The notes beneath the pieces were generated by a model. The model worked only from the letters and a program-made list of their open reading frames with translations. It did no database searches and had not been told where the DNA came from. A program made the position numbers and the translations under genes. 10,070 nucleotides of DNA from Ophiosphaerella korrae (lineage: Eukaryota; Ascomycota; Dothideomycetes; Pleosporales; Phaeosphaeriaceae): the NCBI GenBank assembly GCA_028456385.1, contig JALNQF010000972.1, positions 1 to 10,070 of the forward strand, read 5' to 3'. Of the stretch, positions 1 through 7,677 are shown in pieces (position 1 is the stretch's first letter; every line of letters begins with the position of its first letter).

Positions 1-453
1 TATAAATACTTTATAAGTTTATTTACTATTATTAAAATTCTATTATACTTAACTCTTAATATTAAGTCTTTTAACTTAAGTAACTTTATAATAAAGTTTA
101 TTATAATAACTTTTTAAAAGTACTTTAGTACTTTAATTAGTTATAATATTTTATATAGTATATATCTATTATACTTATTTTTATAATACTTTATATAATC
201 TTATAGTACTTTTTTACTAGTTATTTTACTCTTAGAATATAGTAATCTTTTAATAGTCTATTTAGTATTTTTTTAGTTTTTTAGTATCTATATACTAGTA
301 GTTTATAGAATTATTATATAAATTCCTTTTAAATCTTACTTAAAATATATATTTTTCTATAAGCTTTTATAAATCTATTTTAGATTTCTAGTTTTTTTAT
401 TTTTTTAAAAGCTTTTATTATTTCTTTCTAAATCTATTTATTTAACTTACTTT
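1..453 (-). pseudogene. Element B pol, integrase part (RIP-degenerate, antisense, cut by window edge)
   Basis: The reverse complement of this stretch aligns along its whole length with bases 5161-5617 of element A, which encode the N-terminal half of the Ty3/Gypsy integrase (zinc-binding HHCC region and the first catalytic Asp). The first catalytic Asp codon lies at 96-98 and reads Asn, as in A, which is a G-to-A (RIP-type) change. Differences from A are mostly transitions plus small gaps, one of 3 nt near 446. The stretch is full of stops and cannot encode protein. It continues at 7672 on the other side of element A: removing the net 7,223-bp insertion puts this codon in the same frame as the RT and protease motifs of the right-hand half. 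The rest of integrase lies beyond the left edge of the window. Confidence 0.85.
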
Positions 454-454
454 T
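449..454. repeat. Left target-site duplication of element A
   Basis: The bases acttt(t) here recur at 7672-7677 on the far side of element A. The equivalent uninterrupted site in A's own pol (reverse complement of about 5161-5166) carries the sequence once. Five bp is the usual duplication for Ty3/Gypsy integrases. The shared string is six bases, so the exact LTR edge is ambiguous by one base. Confidence 0.7.
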
Positions 455-849
455 ATAGTTATAATAAGAGAATATTAGATAAAACTAATTAGTTTTAACT
501 TAGGTACTAATAAAGTATAAGATAAGTAGAGTAATAACTTAGATTAAGAAACTAACTATAACCTTAATACGTAATAAATTTATAAATTTATAATTTTAGT
601 AAATATAAAGTTATAAAGCTAATAAAAGACTATAAGTATATAGTTTATAGTAGTATATATTATTAAGATAGTATTAGTAATTTAATTATTAACTATAAGT
701 AATAATACTTAAATAGTTATAAAATATCTTCTATTATTTATAGCCTATTACTTAATTATAATATAAACCTTTATTATTAACTTTTTATTTACTAATACCT
801 CTAATAAGTTACTAAGAAGTTAACTCTAGTAACTTTATTATACCTTACT
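454..849 (+). repeat. 5' LTR of element A
   Basis: This stretch matches 7222-7671 in the same orientation along its whole length. The differences are mostly C/T and G/A, with a few small indels and one large gap. It is about 396 bp, against about 450 bp for the 3' LTR, because it holds one copy of a 55-bp unit (569-623) where the 3' LTR has two. It begins tatagttataataag and ends ccttact(a), so the expected TG...CA ends are masked by RIP. It would have carried the promoter and polyadenylation signals, but AT saturation leaves no trustworthy TATA box. Confidence 0.87.
569..623 (+). repeat. Single copy of the 55-bp LTR unit
   Basis: The unit starts acgtaataaattt and ends aaagctaat. The same unit is present twice in tandem in the 3' LTR (7337-7391 and 7392-7446) and about twice, with period 54, in the diverged LTR at the right edge (9825 to about 9932). 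Confidence 0.85.
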
Positions 850-850
850 A

Positions 851-868
851 ATTTAGTTATTAAAAGAA
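851..868 (+). other. Candidate primer-binding site of element A
   Basis: These bases directly follow the 5' LTR, where the tRNA primer-binding site of a retrotransposon lies. The sequence (ttagttattaaaagaa) could be a RIP-altered version of a TGG-starting, tRNA 3'-end complement. Too many bases may have changed to name the tRNA. Confidence 0.35.
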
Positions 869-1836
869 ATAAAGTATAAGTAGTATATAGTTTAAGTAAA
901 TATAATAGTAAAAAGTTTAACTAAGAAAAAAAGTAAAGTACTTCTAAGTAGCTATAAGTTAGATAATACTATATAGAAAGTAATTAAAAACTACTTAAAT
1001 AACTTAATTCCTAAGAAAAAAGATATAAAACTAGTAATTAATACTTTAGAAATATAGAATAAAGAACTATAAAACTATATAAAGTAAAATAAAGCTTAAA
1101 TTAAAGATATTATAGTAAGATAAAATTAAATAGAGTAAATTACCTAAAGACTAGAAATATATATAATAAAGAAACTACTAAATATATTTATACTTAAGAA
1201 GTTTAATAAAATAAAAAAAAAGCTAAAACTTTAATAACTTTAGTATAACTCTAAATAGATATAAAAGTACTATACTATAATAGAGAAGATAAAAAAGTAA
1301 TATATATTAAAATATATCTTAAAGAAAATATAATAAGATAGTTTAAACTCTACTAGATAAACTATATAATATATACTCTATGAGTATAAAAAGATAAAAT
1401 ATAAGCTATTTTTTAAAGTTCTAAATAATTTACTAGATAAATAAGAGTAGTATTTAGAAATATAGATATTACCTTATAAGCTAATAAAAAGCTTAAAAAG
1501 CTTATTTAAAATAAAAGTATTTTAGAATATATATTATAGTTTAAATAACTATTATAAAATATATAATAAAATAAGCTATCTTTAATATTATAATTTAAAT
1601 AAAAAACTAATAATACTATAAGCTTTAAAGGATTAGGTAATATAAATTAATAATAACCTCTAAGTATTAAAAATAAATAAAGATAAAAGATACTCTAGTA
1701 ATTAAGATAGTAAAGACTTTATAATCCTTAATACTAATAAAGATAAAAAAAAAATAATAAAAACTTTATATACTTTAACTATAGTAAAAAAAGCTACTAT
1801 ATAAAAGATTATTAATTAAGAAAAAAAGATATAGTA

Positions 1837-1878
1837 TACTATAAATATAGAAAACTAAAATACTTTATAAAAGACTAC
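1837..1878 (+). other. Fossil CCHC zinc knuckle of Gag
   Basis: Spacing is exactly that of the retroviral knuckle C-x2-C-x4-H-x4-C, but all four ligand codons now read Tyr: 1837-1839 TAC, 1846-1848 TAT, 1861-1863 TAC and 1876-1878 TAC. TGY-to-TAY and CAY-to-TAY are the changes RIP makes, so Cys, Cys, His and Cys are the likely ancestral residues. In the living element it would have bound the genomic RNA. Confidence 0.85.
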
Positions 1879-2010
1879 TAAAGTAAAGGCTTAAAGAAAA
1901 AAACTTAGTTAAAAATAACTAAAGATAAGAAGAAAGTAATATAAGTATAAGCTAAACCTTAAAAGAAAGTAGTAGTAAGTAAAGAGTTATAGTACGTAAT
2001 ACTTAACTAA

Positions 2011-2060
2011 ACTTATTATTATAATAATAACTACTATATATACTTTTTTAGTAAATAGAG
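2011..2060 (+). other. Candidate Cys/His cluster downstream of the Gag knuckle
   Basis: In the same phase as the knuckle, a Tyr-rich run (codons TAT TAT TAT then TAC and TAC, spaced by Asn codons) has the look of another RIP-converted Cys/His cluster, roughly C-x4-C-x2-H, after a former Trp codon. Some ascomycete Gypsy polyproteins carry a similar Cys/His motif here, as far as I recall. Its function is not known to me. Confidence 0.35.
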
Positions 2061-3041
2061 AGTAAGATAGTTCTTATAAAAAAATAAAGTAGTAGTAATA
2101 AAAGAAAAATAAATAAAAGTATAGTTAAAAGAAATAACCTATATAATAGACTTACTAATAGAAGATTTAAAAGAAGAAGAAATTTTAGTACTATTAACTT
2201 TTACTAAGAAAGTAATAGAAAATAAAAAGACTACTATAGTTATACTAAAAGAATTATAAAGTATACTTAGTTAGATATATATAGTTATAAAAGCTATATA
2301 ATAATAGATATAAAAGAATAAAATAAATAATAGTAATTTATTTAGAAATACTTACTAGTTATAAGTATAGAGAAAGTATATAAAGACTAAAAAGAATATA
2401 ATTCTAAGAATATAAAGTTTATACTATTTTAAAAATAAATAAAGTAATATATAGTTATAGTAAGAAGAATACTTATATAAAGAAAATAGTAGTACTTTAT
2501 AAAAAAAATATAATAGATTAATAAAGCTAATATACTAAAAGTACTAGTAGTATATTATATTCTAATATAAGTAAAATATAGTAATAATAAGTACTAGAAA
2601 GAAGTTAATAAAATAATAGACTTAAAATCTCTAGTATATTTTAAAGTATTATAGTTATTATACCTAGATAAGAATAATATTATATATTAAAACTTAAAGG
2701 TAAATAATTAAGTATAGCTAATAAAAAGAAAAGGCTATAATTATACTAAAGTAAATTAGGTAAAAGATATTATAAGATAAAAAATAATAACTAAAGAAGA
2801 GTATATAGTAATAAGACTAATACTTAAACTATTTAAAAAATATATCTAAAGAAGACTATAGTATAAATATACTTATAATAAATATTTAAAATATAAAGAA
2901 TATAAACTAAAAATAAAACTATAGCTCTAAAAAGATAAATAATTTATAAAATTACTAAAGTAAAAATAGCTAGAAAGTAAAAAAAGCTTATATATTATAA
3001 AAATAAGTACTTTTTAAAGAAAAAAGATATAAGTTATAATT

Positions 3042-3080
3042 AATAGTAGAGCTATAAAGAACTTTATATCTAAGAAGTTT
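3042..3080 (+). other. Retropepsin-type aspartic protease active site (fossil)
   Basis: Codons 3042-3053 read Asn-Ser-Arg-Ala, followed by Ile-Lys-Asn-Phe-Ile-Ser. This is the D-S-G-A-T-x-N-F-I motif of Ty3/Gypsy proteases after G-to-A changes: Asp to Asn, and Gly to Arg. The catalytic Asp is lost. Element B shows the same site as Asn-Ser-Lys-Ala at 9455-9466 on the minus strand. Confidence 0.8.
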
Positions 3081-3783
3081 ATAGAAAAAAAAGGAATATA
3101 TTATATAATAAAGAAATACCTTTAATAATTAAGTATAATTAAAAGAAAACTATTCTAAAAACTTATAAAGTTTAAGATAGTACTCTTTATATTAGAACTA
3201 AAAGAGTTAAAGACTAAAAATATAGTTATAGATATAATAATAATTAATAATAAATAAAATATAATCTTAGAGATACTATAGTTATAGATAACTAACTTAA
3301 ATACTAATTAGAAAATAGAGAAAATTAGTTACTTTAAGAGAAATATATTAAAAGCTAATATAAAAATATATAAGAGAAGGTTCTTAGATAAATATAAGAA
3401 ATAAGAAAAATAGCTTATAGAGCCTAAAAACTACTTTCTAGAATATTAACTATAGAACTTAGTAATAGACCTAGAAGAAAGAAAAGACGTAAGTTAGAGC
3501 CTAGTCTACTAAAAAACTAAAGAAAAGTCTAAGATTAAATAAGTATTTATATAAAATATAGTAAAAAAAAGATAAATATAAGAATCTAAATCTTTAGTAG
3601 TATATAGACTTATATTTATAGATAAAAAAAGGATAAAAAATAAAAAACCTTATATAGATTTTATAAAAACTAAGATAATTATAAATAAAAACTAATACCT
3701 TTTACTATAAATAGATAAAATATAAAATAAGTTAAAGAAAGCTAAAATCTTTATAAAACTAGATATCTAGAACGCTTACTATT

Positions 3784-3788
3784 AGATA
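3784..3788. repeat. Left AGATA target-site duplication of the RT insert
   Basis: The AGATA here is repeated at 4087-4091. Joining the two so that one copy remains gives the same codons as element B at this place, which has no insert. Confidence 0.75.
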
Positions 3789-3814
3789 TATAAGAGAGTT
3801 ATCTCTTATATCTC
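3785..3814. repeat. Hairpin at the left end of the RT insert
   Basis: Arms 3785-3797 and 3802-3814 pair over 13 bp with one mismatch around a 4-base loop (gtta). It spans the left junction, so the outer part of the left arm is target DNA. Confidence 0.6.
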
Positions 3815-3826
3815 TTATTTTTATAC

Positions 3827-3859
3827 TAATATTAGTAAGTTTATAACTTACTAATATTA
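3827..3859. repeat. Perfect 15-bp-arm palindrome
   Basis: Arms 3827-3841 (taatattagtaagtt) and 3845-3859 are exact reverse complements around the loop tat. It is the first of several hairpins built from the TTACTAATA / TATTAGTAA motif within the RT insert. Confidence 0.85.
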
Positions 3860-3873
3860 TTAATATACTAATA

Positions 3874-3907
3874 TTATAAACTTACTAATATATTAGTAAG
3901 TTTATAA
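3874..3907. repeat. Perfect 34-bp palindrome
   Basis: The halves 3874-3890 and 3891-3907 are exact reverse complements with no loop. The right half also forms a second hairpin with 3906-3918. The motif ttactaata recurs at about 3909 and 3925. Survival of perfect symmetry through heavy C-to-T and G-to-A change fits RIP acting on both strands of identical arms, or later gene conversion. Confidence 0.85.
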
Positions 3908-4086
3908 CTTACTAATATTATAAACTTACTAATATTTAACTACTTTTTTACTTTTAGTTAGTGCTTAGTAAGCTACTAGGTATATATACTTAGTACTTAC
4001 TTAGATAGCTTTATCTACTATTTACTCTTTTTAGTTAATTATTAAAACTACTTTATTAAGTTATTTTATATAAAGTCTACTTTATA

Positions 4087-4091
4087 AGATA
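4087..4091. repeat. Right AGATA target-site duplication of the RT insert
   Basis: Identical to 3784-3788. Directly after it the RT codons resume in the original phase (Lys-Ile-Lys-Glu-Ser). Confidence 0.75.
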
Positions 4092-4599
4092 AAGATTAAA
4101 GAAAGTAATAAATAGAAAATAGTATTTAGAACGTAGTTTAAACTATTTAAATATATAGTTATACTCTTTAGATTAATAAATATACTAGTAGTATTTTAAA
4201 AAAGAATTAATATTATACTAAAAGAGTACTTAGATATATTTATATTTATATATCTAGATAAGATCTTTATATTATTAGAAATAGAAGATAAATATATATA
4301 GTATATATATAAGGTACTAGAAAAACTAGTAAAAAATAAATTATTTTTTAAAATAAGAAAATATAAGTTCTATATAAAAGAAATAGACTTTCTTAAATTT
4401 ATTATAGAACTAAAAAAGATTAAAATTAATTTAAAAAAAATAAAGTTAATTAAAAAATAGCTAATATATAAAAACTTATAAGAAGTATAATAGTTTTATA
4501 AACTAGTAAACTTTTATAGAAAACTAATAGTAAAATAGTCTAAAGATATAGAACTAATAACTAGACTTATAAAAAAAGATATACTATTTAAATAAATAA

Positions 4600-4960
4600 A
4601 AGAATATAATAAAGTATTTACTAAAATTAAAAAAAAGTTTATAGAAATCTTAGTTATTAGAATATATAACCTAGAATTACTAGTAATAGTAAAAATAGAT
4701 ATATCTAACTTAGTCTATAGAATAGTACTAATATAAAAAGACTAAAGGACTAAATAAAAATACTTAGTTAAATATTTCTTTAAGAAAATAAAAATAGTAG
4801 AACTTAACTACTTAACTTATAATAAAGAAATACTAGTAATTTATAAAGTATTTAAGTAATAGAAAGTATACTTATAAGAAGTAAATTATAAAATAAAAGT
4901 TTATATAGATTATAAGAATTTTATAAGATTTATAAAAAAATAAGGACTTATTATAGTACT
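4600..4960 (+). other. RNase H domain (fossil)
   Basis: In pol phase, the D-A-S-type motif has its Asp codon intact at 4698-4700 (reads Ile-Asp-Ile-Ser), preceded by L-V-I-V. The Y-T-D-H-K-N motif follows near 4902-4919, with Asp at 4908-4910 kept and His now Tyr. Between them lies the S-K-K and E-x-N-Y-x-x-Y pattern of Ty3/Gypsy RNase H, which degrades the RNA strand of the RNA/DNA hybrid. Confidence 0.8.
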
Positions 4961-5299
4961 ATATAAGATAATAGGAAATTTATTAATATTTAAATTTAAG
5001 GTTATATATATAAAAGAAAAAAATAACTAATTAGTAAATACTTTAAGTAAAAGACTAGACTTATAAAAAAAAGTAAATATAACTAGTATAGTTCTAATTA
5101 AAAAGAAAGAAAGAAACTTAGTTTTAAATAAACTTAAGATAGATATAATACTTAAAAGAAAAAGTAGAAAGCTAAATAAATAGATTTAGAAGAAAATAGA
5201 AAAAGCTTCTAAAAAAATAAATAAACTTAAAATCTAAAATAGATTTATAAAAGCCTATAGAAAAATATATATTCTAAGTAAAATATAAAGAGAATTTAT

Positions 5300-5950
5300 A
5301 TAATAATTCTATAAATTACTAGTATATAGATACTAAGGAATTAAAAAAATACTAGATTAACTTCTAAGAAATTACTATATCTTAAAAGTAAGATAACTAG
5401 TAGAAAAAGTACTATAAAATTATATAGAATATTATAGAAATAAGTATAACTAATATATACTATATAGAATATTATAACTAGTTAAAATACTAAAATACTT
5501 TTAGAAAGTTATTATAATAAACTTTATTATAAAGCTACTTAAGTTAAAAGACTTAATATTAGAAGTTAAGTATAATAGAATTCTAATAATAGTAAATAAA
5601 CTTATAAAATACTTATACTTTAAACTATATAAAGAAAAAAGTAATATAGAAGTTACTATATACTAGGTCCTAGAGACTATAATTAGATAGTATAGTATTT
5701 TAGATAAAATTATTATAGATAAAAATATAAGATCTATATTAAAACTATAAAAAATAATAATAGTATAATTAGGAATATAATACTAAATATTAATAGTATA
5801 TTATTTATAAATAGATAGATAATTAGAAAGTATAAACTAAATAGTAGAGTAATACTTAAGATACTACCTTAACTATAACTTAAATAACTAGGTATAGTTA
5901 TTCTCTATTATATAGTTAGTATATAATAGCGTAAAGAATATAGTAATAAA
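5300..5950 (+). other. DD35E integrase with HHCC zinc finger (fossil)
   Basis: The zinc-binding H-x6-H pair reads Tyr and Tyr (5310-5312, 5331-5333), and the C-x2-C pair also reads Tyr and Tyr (5421-5423, 5430-5432), all explicable by RIP. The catalytic triad follows: Asp 1 at 5520-5522 is now Asn (GAC to AAC), Asp 2 at 5718-5720 is intact, and Glu at 5826-5828 is intact. The second Asp and the Glu are separated by exactly 35 codons, the DD35E spacing. Downstream is the P-F-x-L-N-Y pattern of the GPY/F module. This enzyme made the 5-bp staggered cuts. Confidence 0.88.
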
Positions 5951-6398
5951 AGTATTACTTTTTTTTTTAAATTATAGACTTAATCTTAATATATACTAAA
6001 TACTAAGAGATATAAAGTTTTAAACTCTAAGAGAAAAAAACTTTATAAATAGAATAAAAGAAATATATAATTAGTTAAGATAAGATACTAAGTTCTTATA
6101 TTATTAAATAGTAAAGTACTATAATAGAAAATATAAAGAAGAACTTAAATTTAAAAAGAGAGAAAAAGTATAGTTAGTTTAAAGTTATATTAAAAGTAAA
6201 AAACTTAGCTTAAAACTAGACTATATAAAAATAAAACTATATAAAATTAAAAAGGAAGTTATACTAGTTATATTTAAATTAAAACTACTAAGTAAAATAA
6301 AGATATACTTAACTTTTTATATAGTACTACTTAAGATAGTACTATAAAATATAGAACTACTTATATATAAAGTAGATATATATAGAGTATAAAAAGAA

Positions 6399-6560
6399 TA
6401 AAAAGTTAAAGAAATTCTAATATACTAGTTCTATAATAAAAAAAACTACTACTTAATAAAGTAAATAAGTATAAATAAAAAAAGGTAACTATAAGAAAAT
6501 ATATAAGAACTAGAAGATAACTTTAACTACTCTAAAAAACTAAAGAAGTTCTAAAGTTAA
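6399..6560 (+). other. C-terminal chromodomain (fossil)
   Basis: In pol phase, the end of the polyprotein reads Val-Lys-Glu-Ile-Leu, then Asn-Tyr-Tyr-Leu-Ile-Lys followed by a stop where Trp is expected, then a stop followed by Glu-Leu-Glu-Asp-Asn-Phe. This follows the chromodomain outline V-E-x-I-L ... Y-L-V-K-W ... W-E-x-x-x-x-L. In chromoviruses the domain tethers integrase to histone H3K9-methylated chromatin, which fits an element found among other silenced repeats. Confidence 0.7.
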
Positions 6561-6614
6561 AACTTTCTAGACTACTTTATAGTAAATAGAAAAGACTTAT
6601 ACTATTAGTAGTAA

Positions 6615-7200
6615 GTAAAGAGATATTAAGAGCGCTTAATATAATAGAAACTAAAGTAACTCTAATTATATTATTAAAGTTTAACTTAGCCTCTATTATA
6701 TAAAACTATTTAGATAACTTAGTATTATTATAAGCTTTTATCTTATAAAAATACTTAATATAAGAATAAAGCTTTACTAGCTTATAAAGAGTTAACTTAT
6801 ACTTAGCTTTAGCTTTAGTAAGCTATAATAATAACTATACTTAAGCTTTATTAATAGCTCTCTCTATATAACTTAGTAGAAAGAGACTATATAGAATTTT
6901 AATACTTATACTTTATAAGTAAAATACTTAATAAAGTATACTTATATTAAATATTAGTAAGAATATATTTATTATAATATTTACTATACTTTAAAGATAT
7001 AAGGTAAAAAGGCCTAGTTTAGCGTAATAATAATAATAATAATAATAAAGAAATATCTTAACTTTATTATAAATAATATAAGCTATAAAAAAGAGTTTAT
7101 TATACTAAAAATAAGTAAGTATAAAAAGTAATAAAGAACTAGAAATTAATAATAAAATAAGACTAATAACTTTTACTTTAAAATAGAGTAATAGAAACTT
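6615..7200 (+). other. Non-coding 3' internal region of element A
   Basis: These 586 bp lie between pol and the polypurine tract. No plus-strand frame continues from pol. A (TAA)8 microsatellite lies at 7025-7048 and may have been another triplet, such as CAA or TGA, before RIP. On the minus strand a relaxed frame with few stops runs from about 6894 to 6640 (see findings). No promoter or terminator can be told from the AT background. Confidence 0.6.
7025..7048 (+). repeat. (TAA)8 microsatellite
   Basis: There are eight uninterrupted TAA triplets directly after gcg. RIP can turn CAA or TGA repeats into TAA, so the original unit is unknown. Confidence 0.9.
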
Positions 7201-7204
7201 ACTT

Positions 7205-7215
7205 AAAGAAAGAAA
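7205..7215 (+). other. Polypurine tract of element A
   Basis: The all-purine run aaagaaagaaa ends six bases before the 3' LTR, the place where plus-strand DNA synthesis starts in LTR retrotransposons. G-to-A change has probably reduced its G content. Confidence 0.7.
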
Positions 7216-7221
7216 TAGTAT

Positions 7222-7671
7222 TATAGTTATAATAAGAGAATATTAGATAGAACTAATTAGTCTTAACTTAGGCGCTAATAAAGTATAAGATAAGTAAGGT
7301 AATAACTTAGATTAGAAAACTAACTATAACCTTAATACGTAATAAATTTATAAATTTATAATCTTAGTAAATATAAAGTTATAAAGCTAATACGTAATAA
7401 ATTTATAAATTAATAATTTTAGTAAATATAAAGTTATAAAGCTAATAAAAAACTATAAGTATATAGTTAGTAGTAGTATATATTATTAGAATAGTATTAG
7501 TAATTTAATTATTAACTATAAGTAATAATACCTAAATAGTTATAAAATATTTTCTATTATTTATAGCCTATTACTTAATTATAATATAAACTTTTGTTAT
7601 TAACTTTTTATCTACTAATACTTCTAATAAGTTATAAGGAAGTTAACTCTAATAACTCTATTATACTTACT
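7222..7671 (+). repeat. 3' LTR of element A
   Basis: A direct repeat of 454-849, about 450 bp. The extra length is a tandem second copy of a 55-bp unit. Other differences from the 5' LTR are mainly transitions (for example aggtacta against aggcgcta near 7270). It ends tatacttact and is followed at once by the right copy of the target duplication and antisense element B. One of the window's few remaining TpG dinucleotides is here, at 7595. Confidence 0.87.
7337..7446 (+). repeat. Tandem duplication of the 55-bp LTR unit
   Basis: Units 7337-7391 and 7392-7446 begin acgtaataaattt and end aaagctaat, differing at only a few bases. The 5' LTR has one unit. Confidence 0.88.
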
Positions 7672-7677
7672 ACTTTT
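7672..7677. repeat. Right target-site duplication of element A
   Basis: The bases acttt(t) match 449-454. The following T-run leads straight into element B (aagtattatagctatc), equal to the reverse complement of A near 5130-5165. Confidence 0.7.

Larger units (their letters stand above)
905..2515 (+). pseudogene. Element A gag (capsid and nucleocapsid), RIP-degenerate
   Basis: A gag-like coding frame can be followed from a likely start codon at 905 (ATG now ATA). It keeps one phase to about 1815, moves to another through about 2515, and then pol takes over in the third phase. Residues from about 1019 to 1160 read as a charged, heptad-like coiled coil, and 1370-1640 resembles the helical capsid core of retrotransposon Gag. 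A nucleocapsid CCHC knuckle fossil follows at 1837-1878. Stops are mostly TAA and TAG at positions where Gln or Trp codons are expected, with one TGA at about 1381. The phase changes fall at A-runs (1821-1827 and 2501-2508), so they may be small deletions. The second could instead be the original -1 gag/pol frameshift. Gag would have formed the virus-like particle that packages element RNA. Confidence 0.65.
3789..4086. mobile_element. Solo LTR-like insert in the RT of element A
   Basis: These 298 bp are absent from the matching RT of element B, where the flanks are contiguous (minus strand, about 8720-8745). The insert is flanked by AGATA on both sides, begins tataag and ends ctttata. If the terminal TA pairs were TG and CA before RIP, the ends are TGTAA...TTACA, the short inverted repeats of an LTR, and 5 bp is the normal LTR-element duplication. 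It holds no coding frame and is unrelated by eye to A's own LTR. It contains a palindrome cluster (3827-3930) and a TATATATA run (3981-3988) that could be an LTR promoter. A MITE is the alternative. Net gain is 303 bp, so it leaves pol in frame. Confidence 0.65.
3580..4440 (+). other. Reverse transcriptase domain (fossil), split by an insert
   Basis: Motif A (Phe-Ile-Lys-Leu-Asp) has its catalytic Asp codon intact at 3762-3764. The 298-bp insert begins 24 nt later. After it comes the region corresponding to M-P-F-G-L-T-N-A-P at 4161-4187 (reads Ile-Leu-Phe-Arg-Leu-Ile-Asn-Ile-Leu). The active-site motif at 4251-4262 reads Tyr-Leu-Asp-Lys, where the family has Tyr-Leu-Asp-Asp. Downstream the usual thumb and connection pattern follows (V-L-E-K-L, then F-L-x-F-I-I). 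Confidence 0.85.
2516..6614 (+). pseudogene. Element A pol polyprotein, RIP-degenerate and interrupted by a solo LTR
   Basis: One phase (codons starting at multiples of three) runs from about 2520 to about 6614 and carries, in order: protease (3042), RT (about 3580-4430), RNase H (about 4600-4950), integrase (about 5300-5950) and chromodomain (about 6399-6555). Polyprotein processing would have yielded the enzymes that copy element RNA into DNA and insert it. The frame stays in register over 4 kb despite dozens of stops. Even the inserted solo LTR adds exactly 303 nt (101 codons). Stops sit at former Gln, Trp and Arg codons. The true stop is uncertain: TAG, TAG and TAA at 6606-6614 are candidates, but the tags may be former Trp codons. 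Relative to element B it is co-oriented only in reverse complement. Confidence 0.85.
454..7671 (+). mobile_element. Element A: full-length Ty3/Gypsy chromovirus, RIP-inactivated
   Basis: This is a complete LTR retrotransposon of about 7.2 kb. In order it has a 5' LTR, a short leader, a gag with a CCHC knuckle fossil, pol with protease, RT, RNase H, integrase and chromodomain, a non-coding 3' part, a polypurine tract and a 3' LTR. The domain order PR-RT-RH-IN is that of Ty3/Gypsy (Metaviridae), and the C-terminal chromodomain places it with the chromoviruses, which favour heterochromatin. It is inserted in the opposite direction into element B and carries a 298-bp foreign insert in its RT. No frame is open, and inactivation is almost wholly by C-to-T and G-to-A change on both strands. 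Confidence 0.9.

Noticed and set aside
2501..2515. Proven programmed -1 frameshift site
   Set aside because: The A8 run lies at the gag/pol phase change, but A-runs are common here and may be RIP products or sites of a base loss. It is reported only as a possibility.
3827..3935. CRISPR-like array of repeats
   Set aside because: The repeated TTACTAATA motif alternates in orientation with very short spacers and forms palindromes inside a transposon insert. There are no regular repeats of 23-40 bp with unique spacers and no cas genes.
3789..4086. MITE (non-autonomous DNA transposon)
   Set aside because: The size and hairpins fit a MITE, but the terminal inverted repeats are only about 5 bp and the duplication is 5 bp, which fits an LTR with TG...CA ends better. 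It is kept as an alternative in the feature entry.
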